Source of the DNA: a virus
Virus record (IMG/VR): IMGVR_UViG_3300027851_000053
Coordinates: 1-43,323 of that record
Direction: 5' to 3' (one strand)
Length of the DNA: 43,323 nt
Each line of letters opens with the position of its first letter. Position 1 is the first letter of the stretch. Position numbers and translations under genes: made by a program. A model generated the notes under the pieces. That model made no database searches and was not told the origin of the DNA. It worked only from the letters and a program-made list of their open reading frames with translations. This document shows, in pieces, positions 38,485-43,323 of this stretch.

Positions 38485-39119
38485 TGAATGAATACTCCGT
38501 AATCAAATGTTTCATACTCTGTACCGTCAAAGCCGAATACCTCTGCAATTGGTTTTTCTTCATAGGAGATTAACACACCGCACGGCTCAGGTAATAACTT
38601 CAAAGTATAGACAATTAAGCGCTGAAATACCGTTAATTCAAACTCAAAAATATACTTTGCTGTCATGTGACCAGTGATGTAGTAATAAGCTTTTTCAGTG
38701 AAAATCATCTGAAGATATTTATTAATATTTGGCGCTGTAGCATAAAGAATATTTGAAGCGGCCTTAATAATGATTAGCTCTTTATAGAGATTATCGGGTA
38801 GGCGATAGGTGTTAAATTTTGCACCGCCTGCACTAAATGGGGCTACGTTAAAAGGCGTGAAGTTCTGAGATATAGGATTGGTTTTAAAACCGAATGTAAT
38901 AGCGTCAGGGTTGCTCATTTGCACATTTCGATTTACCCCGACAATACACCCCCAAATATCCAAGCCCCATGATGTTGCGGAGCTTAAACGCCACAACATT
39001 GAATAAAATTCTTCTGCGGTATACTCAGGGTCTAGCGCATCTGCGATACCCTTAATAATCCCGACAATAGCTGGACTGTTTGCATACTGCGACATCAAAG
39101 TATCTTTAACATCAAACAT
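38481..39119 (-). CDS. Baseplate-fibre linker protein (DUF2612)
   Basis: A 212-residue protein: LSSATSWGLDIWGCIVGVNRNVQ and the C-terminal EVFGFDGTEYETFDYGVFIQ are DUF2612 hallmarks. It takes the place of gpI (P2) or tail protein I as the link between wedge and fibres. It starts at the stop of the J-like gene. Confidence 0.82.
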   Translation of the reverse strand: MFDVKDTLMSQYANSPAIVGIIKGIADALDPEYTAEEFYSMLWRLSSATSWGLDIWGCIVGVNRNVQMSNPDAITFGFKTNPISQNFTPFNVAPFSAGGAKFNTYRLPDNLYKELIIIKAASNILYATAPNINKYLQMIFTEKAYYYITGHMTAKYIFEFELTVFQRLIVYTLKLLPEPCGVLISYEEKPIAEVFGFDGTEYETFDYGVFIQ

Positions 39120-40309
39120 TAGACAATCTCTATATCAAATTCAGTAGTAACTGGGTATTCATCAACACCAAGCTCAAGGAAATTAACCCATGTTATGCCA
39201 TCAAAGCTAACCTCAATATCAAGCAGACTTAAATCAATCGAATTACCAACAGGGCAAACATAAGCGGAAGCTCTAAGTTTTTGACCTATGCGTGCGCGGG
39301 TCTTTCCAGTTTTCAGCGCATCAAGAATAGCGTTTTTCATCGCCTTTTCATCTTGCAATGACATTTCGTTTTTATCTTCAATCGTGATTTTAAACTTGAC
39401 TGTTTTTAATGTCGGGCGGAGAAACTTTACTTTATAGTCAGGCGGGTCTACTGGGTAGGTATCATTGTCGTAAACAGTGATTTCTGTATCACCCGCGAAC
39501 GAGCAACCAGTACCGCCTTTAACTAGAATCTGCCAAGCAATATCATAGTCAACACCACCGACCACAGAACAAAGTAAGGTGTTTCTAGTCACTGGATAAT
39601 TGGTAACGCCAAAGTTTACAGTGAGATCCGTTGGATTTGACTTAACCCAAACATCGACCACGTTCGGCAAATTAGCTACAGCACCACGCACAGCAGCGTC
39701 GGTTAATTTAGCATTTGCTGAAACAGATTCTTGCCTACGTTGCTCGAAGTTTTCAGGGCTTTCAGCATTAACACCTGCAATTGCAGCGCTTGTATTGGTC
39801 GCACGGTCTAACCCCGATAAGGCAACAAGAATATTTGTGATTGTGTCAATGGATGCTTCGATTGGCCCAGCGACAGTGCATTGTACAAAACCATCAATAT
39901 AGCCAGTTGAATCAATAATCAATTGGCTTGTAGTTTCCCAAATATTGCCTGCCACATCGCTGATTCTATATCCAGCAGGGACAATCGTTCCATTCAAACC
40001 ATGCAAGCGGATCTCAGCAATTGAATATGTTTGAGATTGTCGATTAATAAAATACAGCTCACCAATAGCATCTTGCCAAATACCAGTAGAGTATTGCGGG
40101 TCGATTTGATTCATTAACTGAATCCACTTATTGCGCTCGTTTTGAATAACCGCCGTGATCGATGTTGCTAACTGCCCTTGTGGGGTGTTCATTGCTGTAT
40201 TCAGGTTTGAGCCAAAAGCGGTTTTTAGGATCTCCCATACACCCGCAAGCACTTCATCCGTTGTGGGCGCTATAATGCCATTTTCGGTAATTTCAATATC
40301 AGGAATCAT
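39119..40309 (-). CDS. Baseplate wedge protein, J-like
   Basis: A 396-residue baseplate J-like protein: IPAGYRISDVAGNIWETTS region, SGLDRATNTSAAIAGVNAESPENFEQRRQESV, then LPNVVDVWVKSNPTDLTVNFG and a C-terminal LRASAYVCPVGNSIDLSLLDIEV. These strings are characteristic of the gpJ family (gp6 in T4), the inner wedge ring. ATGA overlap upstream. Confidence 0.92.
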   Translation of the reverse strand: MIPDIEITENGIIAPTTDEVLAGVWEILKTAFGSNLNTAMNTPQGQLATSITAVIQNERNKWIQLMNQIDPQYSTGIWQDAIGELYFINRQSQTYSIAEIRLHGLNGTIVPAGYRISDVAGNIWETTSQLIIDSTGYIDGFVQCTVAGPIEASIDTITNILVALSGLDRATNTSAAIAGVNAESPENFEQRRQESVSANAKLTDAAVRGAVANLPNVVDVWVKSNPTDLTVNFGVTNYPVTRNTLLCSVVGGVDYDIAWQILVKGGTGCSFAGDTEITVYDNDTYPVDPPDYKVKFLRPTLKTVKFKITIEDKNEMSLQDEKAMKNAILDALKTGKTRARIGQKLRASAYVCPVGNSIDLSLLDIEVSFDGITWVNFLELGVDEYPVTTEFDIEIV

Positions 40310-40662
40310 AAACTTACAACTCCTGTTTGGTCTTGATCATTTGTAAATTTAATCATGCCACTAAGCACCCGATTTTCAATTTTATTGAATGTTATATTAG
40401 CACTAATCACACCATCGACAGATAGTGCGGCTTGCCTTAACTCTGACTGATACAAGCCAAGCGGGTAGGATGATTTCCCTAAAATAGACTCTGAGTAGGG
40501 GATACCATCATTTTTATTGAAATACATATCACCACGGAATACACGACAAGCCGATGCAATGTCTTGCGCTTGTTGGTAGACATCACTGGCAATGGCAATG
40601 TTTCCGCTTGAATCCAATGTCAAATCCCAAGTATTAGGGAGTAAAAAAAGAGTATTAGCCAT
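40306..40662 (-). CDS. Baseplate wedge protein, gp25/gpW-like
   Basis: A 118-residue protein: NTWDLTLDSSGNIAIASDVYQQAQDIASACRVFRGDMYFNKNDGIPY, a gp25/DUF2634-like core. It joins sheath and wedge and starts sheath assembly. Overlap by 8 bases with the spike gene. Confidence 0.85.
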   Translation of the reverse strand: MANTLFLLPNTWDLTLDSSGNIAIASDVYQQAQDIASACRVFRGDMYFNKNDGIPYSESILGKSSYPLGLYQSELRQAALSVDGVISANITFNKIENRVLSGMIKFTNDQDQTGVVSL

Positions 40663-41296
40663 TTCTTGGAATCCCCACTGGTTGCTCTGTATTGCCTGCG
40701 CTGTCGTTTGCTTGGTCGTGAATGTGTGTATCTACCACAACACCATTTGCAAGCGTTAAAACACCACTAGGCGCAATAGTTAAGCCGTTAATGTTCACAT
40801 TGCCAGTCGTCTTGATATTCATCCCGCTATCAAGAAACTGAATATATTGCGTAGGCGCGCTGTTCAACATTCCGCCAAGATACACCGCATCATTAATATT
40901 AAATTGTCTGCGTGAGTTTGGTGCTGCTTGTTTCTTGTTGCGCTTCACCATCGAAATGTCGCGCTCACAGTAGGCAATCAAGCCAATATCACCAACCTTT
41001 GGGTTTAGGATTACTGCATTACCGCCTGCCTGTAATCGAAAGAAAGGCACATTGTTTATCGTTGCACGGTCGTAGTTGTTATTTGAGCCATCCACCATGA
41101 AAACCATCGGACGGACAGACAGATACCCGACCGCAGCCGTGCTACTTGCTTCTTGAGTGACAGCCATGACCTCACCTAGCATTAGGGTATGATTCTTACC
41201 CATCAGTGAGCGTACAATAGCTTCAAATTCAGCAGCACCGCCTACGCTTTGGGATGCTCTATAGTTTGTCGTCTGTTGATCATTTTCTAACGGCAT
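40655..41296 (-). CDS. Baseplate spike (Gp138 N-terminal OB domain)
   Basis: About 213 residues. OB domain: FMVDGSNNNYDRATINNVPFFRLQ, then GDIGLIAYCERDISMVK, with beta-spike repeats (NIKTTGNVNINGLTIAPSGVLTLANGVVV) and a THIH apex likely to hold a metal ion, as in gpV-type spikes. The start is uncertain: the frame is open to 41362; ATG 41296 is chosen to limit overlap with the hub gene. Confidence 0.85.
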   Translation of the reverse strand: MPLENDQQTTNYRASQSVGGAAEFEAIVRSLMGKNHTLMLGEVMAVTQEASSTAAVGYLSVRPMVFMVDGSNNNYDRATINNVPFFRLQAGGNAVILNPKVGDIGLIAYCERDISMVKRNKKQAAPNSRRQFNINDAVYLGGMLNSAPTQYIQFLDSGMNIKTTGNVNINGLTIAPSGVLTLANGVVVDTHIHDQANDSAGNTEQPVGIPRNG

Positions 41297-42176
41297 CGGT
41301 ACTGTTCGCCCAAGTTGCATTAACTTCCATAGACCAGCGCCCATTTGGTACGCCACTTTCAAGAATGGTTTTCAAGCCGTACACGCGCCATACACCATTA
41401 CAGACTTCAATGATACTATCTTTCACCTCTAAGTTTCCACCAAAGCGAACTAGGGGATTATAGAAGCATTTAAACGATATACCTTTAATGTCGGGGGTAG
41501 GGTATCCCTCAAGACCGCTAGTAGGTCGGATTTGCGGTATTGGTATTTGGCGCTTAGTGTTTCGTGGCGCAATGGCAATCAACTTGTGCTCAATATACAA
41601 GTCGAAATCATAGTCATGCGCTAGTTGGCGTATTGTTTCTAAATTCGCACCCTCAGACATGAAGCCGTCAGGGATGATATGAGAAACACCATTGTTCTCA
41701 AATTCATATTCCATTCTTGTTTCAGTGATAATTCTAATCACCTCAGCAACATCCACTTCATTAATGATTGCCAAAGGTTCGGCAGGCTTCATTTGCTCGA
41801 CTAATCCGACAACGCTATCAATATCAAGAAACGGATCGGGCGCGGAATCCATGTTGATTGTTGCCGTCGTGATATTGCCTTTATAGATAAGCTCGAACGG
41901 CTTACCTTCTTCACCCGCTTCGATTGCAACCTCATTCAGCATTGCATCTAGCGTATTCCATTGCACACGGAACAATGCAAGCATTTTAGTGAGTGATAAG
42001 CCATAGACTTGTATTTTAGCGGTAGGCGAGAGCGCTCCGTTGCCTGAAACAATGGTGCATGATATGCGAAGCTCAGACGATGAGATTTGATTGTATTCAC
42101 TTTCAAATACTTTCTGCTCACCGTTCTGATTGTTTCCATTTAGGGTGATCGTCACCCTTAGTTTTTTTCTGTTCAT
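41280..42176 (-). CDS. Baseplate hub protein
   Basis: A 298-residue protein with hub-type features: RVTITLNGNNQ at start, ISCTIVSGNGALSPTAKIQVYGLSLTKMLAL, FELIYKGNITTATINMDSAPDPFLDID, and a late part LRQLAHDYDFDLYIEHKLIAIAPRNTKR. Similar to phage hub proteins placed before Gp138-like spikes. The ATG follows a terminator U-run; GGGG of the terminator arm, 8 bases upstream, is the only good SD. Confidence 0.78.
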   Translation of the reverse strand: MNRKKLRVTITLNGNNQNGEQKVFESEYNQISSSELRISCTIVSGNGALSPTAKIQVYGLSLTKMLALFRVQWNTLDAMLNEVAIEAGEEGKPFELIYKGNITTATINMDSAPDPFLDIDSVVGLVEQMKPAEPLAIINEVDVAEVIRIITETRMEYEFENNGVSHIIPDGFMSEGANLETIRQLAHDYDFDLYIEHKLIAIAPRNTKRQIPIPQIRPTSGLEGYPTPDIKGISFKCFYNPLVRFGGNLEVKDSIIEVCNGVWRVYGLKTILESGVPNGRWSMEVNATWANSTDAVRK

Positions 42177-42204
42177 AAAAAAAGCCCCATCATCGATAGG
42201 GCTT
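42177..42204 (-). terminator. Intrinsic terminator of the 42789..42217 moron, overlapping hub RBS
   Basis: Minus strand AAGCCC (42204-42199) pairs with GGGCTT (42187-42182), then a U-run and ATG 42176. The G-rich 3' arm doubles as the hub SD. No promoter between. Confidence 0.8.
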
Positions 42205-42216
42205 AGTTTAGCATTC

Positions 42217-42789
42217 TTAGCAGTTAAAGGATAAAATTGATATTATCAGTAAAATAATGATGAAGGAGATAAACCCAATCTTCGCAAATTTGTCATAATT
42301 ACTACTATCGGATAGGGCTTCACTTTGTTTTTCACCTGCCATAACAAATGATCCGCGCGAATAAAGTGATCCTTCTTTCTTATACCCATTTAATCTAAGA
42401 TAATTTCTCAAGTCCTCTTTGAATTGATATTGAAGCTCATAATCAATCTTGCTATATATCTCACGGATAATCCCACCCTGACTCTTTTGCTCCAATTTTT
42501 TCTTATTATCAATATGAATATACCCATCTTCAATGCGGATAAGTTTTAATTCCTCATTAGATAATTTTCTTGTTAATACAGCACAAGCAAAGGGATCTAA
42601 ACTAAAACTACCAAACTCAATTATCTGCCTTTCAACTTGGAATTGTAGCTCCTCAATATTTTCACTTAGTAGTTTGCTTGAAGCAAGCAGTCTCGCTTCT
42701 TTTGTTCTCTCTTGTTCCTTATCGAACTCGATTTTATCTATAGCGACTTTTGCTAACTTTTGTTTGTTTTCTTCGCTTAAATTAAACAT
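42217..42789 (-). CDS. Hypothetical tail-anchored membrane protein, moron
   Basis: A 190-residue protein. ATG 42789 is chosen (AAAGGTG, 7-base spacing); the frame is open to 42813. Residues 1-65 are a charged helical region (IDKIEFDKEQERTKEARLLASSKLLSENI), followed by a mixed domain, and a single C-terminal TM near 172-188 (FISFIIILLIISILSF). Its own moron promoter/leader (42822-42919) and terminator surround it. Likely acts at the inner membrane; unknown family. Confidence 0.75.
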   Translation of the reverse strand: MFNLSEENKQKLAKVAIDKIEFDKEQERTKEARLLASSKLLSENIEELQFQVERQIIEFGSFSLDPFACAVLTRKLSNEELKLIRIEDGYIHIDNKKKLEQKSQGGIIREIYSKIDYELQYQFKEDLRNYLRLNGYKKEGSLYSRGSFVMAGEKQSEALSDSSNYDKFAKIGFISFIIILLIISILSFNC

Positions 42790-42810
42790 AACATTGCACC
42801 TTTGTTTGCA

Positions 42811-42919
42811 CATAATAAGAGTGTGGCTTCACGCTGTGCTACGCTTTTCAGGAGCTACCCTGGCCACAAAACAATAATAACAATAGTTTTTTTAAAAAGA
42901 TAATCAGTATTTCTTATAT
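42811..42919 (-). promoter_or_regulatory. 109-bp repeat copy 2: moron promoter and structured leader
   Basis: Minus strand: box ATATAAGAAATACTGATTAT (42919-42900), 20 bases, TATTAT (42879-42874), predicted start near 42867; leader stem UGUGGC (42868-42863) / GCCACA (42827-42822); inside GGG-UAGC-UCC, U-GAAAA, and a small GCGU/GCGU stem. It drives the gene at 42789..42217. It is an exact copy of 1-109. Confidence 0.8.
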
Positions 42920-42929
42920 GGGGTGTTTT

Positions 42930-42986
42930 GGTGAATATTTGGCGTGATTGCGTTCACTGTCCACAATCACACATTAAATATACACC
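42930..42986. repeat. Nested inverted repeat after the partial tape-measure gene
   Basis: Outer arms GGTGAATATTT (42930-42940) and AAATATACACC (42976-42986), one mismatch; inner arms GTGATTG (42944-42950) and CAATCAC (42964-42970), perfect. It lies between a tape-measure stop and the moron promoter box. No U-run, so not a typical terminator. Confidence 0.6.
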
Positions 42987-43322
42987 CTACGCCATACTTG
43001 TACCAAGATTGTTCAGGCTTGCCTCAACTCCACGCATTGCATCGGAAGTAATACCCGACACGCTCGAAGCTGTTGTATATATATTTAAGTCGCCCATCTT
43101 CACATCAACGGAACGGCTTTGCATATCAGATTGCAAGCCTTTGCTGTTATAAAGCTTTCTTGGTGTAGCGCTTTGCTGAACCATGCCTTGCGCTTGTGCT
43201 GCGCCTTGTTGGATAGCTCTCTGAATCTCAGCAGTGCTACCATGGGATGCCATGTTTATGCCATCGCCATCATATTGACCTCTACCGCTAGTATTTTTGA
43301 TTGATGCCCATCGAGCAGCAAG
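42987..43322 (-). CDS. Partial tape-measure-like protein (second allele), cut by window end
   Basis: A 111-residue C-terminal fragment, open to the window end. The last ~65 residues (QQGAAQAQGMVQQSATPRKL onward) nearly equal those of the tape measure at 2096..4243, including DVKMGDLNIYTTASSVSG. The part before differs completely (AARWASIKNTSGRGQYDGDG), so a different upstream module is fused to the same tail. It is probably from a related phage or prophage joined through the 109-bp repeat. Confidence 0.75.
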   Translation of the reverse strand, partial: LAARWASIKNTSGRGQYDGDGINMASHGSTAEIQRAIQQGAAQAQGMVQQSATPRKLYNSKGLQSDMQSRSVDVKMGDLNIYTTASSVSGITSDAMRGVEASLNNLGTSMA

Positions 43323-43323
43323 A

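Noticed and set aside
42987-43322. True second tape-measure gene in the same genome
   Set aside because: Less likely than a join at the 109-bp repeat, because the baseplate genes are contiguous only across the circle junction; left as a possibility until reads are checked.

Overview
This window looks like the essentially complete genome of a tailed phage with a contractile tail (myovirus morphology). Bases 1-109 recur exactly at 42811-42919. Joining the two copies gives a circle of about 42.8 kb in which the baseplate genes at the left end (1017..104, minus strand) run straight into those at the right end (42176..38481). The last ~400 bases (42920-43323) do not fit that circle: they hold the 3' end of a second, related tape-measure gene, probably joined here through the repeat. 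The AT-rich composition, the tailspike and fibre N-termini, the GH19 endolysin and the gene order recall Obolenskvirus-like Acinetobacter phages; that host call is from memory of the families, not a search. No integrase, tRNA or rRNA gene was found, so a virulent phage is the simplest reading.

Layout. The minus strand carries the late genes. From right to left these are small terminase, large terminase and portal (20306-17064), an inserted cassette of small unknown genes (16928-14858), a MuF-like head protein, more small genes, protease/scaffold, cement protein, major capsid, connector and neck proteins, sheath, tube, frameshifted chaperones, tape measure and baseplate. The order continues across the circle junction with hub, spike, gp25-like, J-like, DUF2612, collar fibre, tailspike, holins and GH19 endolysin (42176-33498). 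Another minus-strand early operon (22911-20351) precedes the terminase. Replication and recombination genes are split. A primase-helicase lies on the plus strand (26025-29367), divergent from an SF2 helicase/VRR-NUC operon (25977-23553). A plus-strand operon (30510-33439) encodes ERF annealing protein, exonuclease, SSB and a MazG-like enzyme. Two paralogous small HTH proteins sit at the two divergent control regions (25978-26024 and 30376-30509).

The most interesting structure lies between the late genes. Three promoters share a 20-bp upstream box placed exactly 20 bp from a -10. Each is followed at the predicted transcript start by a three-way-junction RNA leader, then one unknown gene, then an intrinsic terminator; a fourth leader follows a different promoter type. 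The stems differ in sequence but stay paired (compensatory changes), so this appears to be a conserved RNA in autonomous 'moron' cassettes. In two cassettes the terminator's 3' arm is also the Shine-Dalgarno of the next structural gene. Other unusual features are four inverted repeats around a 28-bp core, two early promoters of identical geometry (one with a 16-bp palindromic operator), six small paralogous 'GATHY' proteins, and a gene interrupted by a single amber codon.
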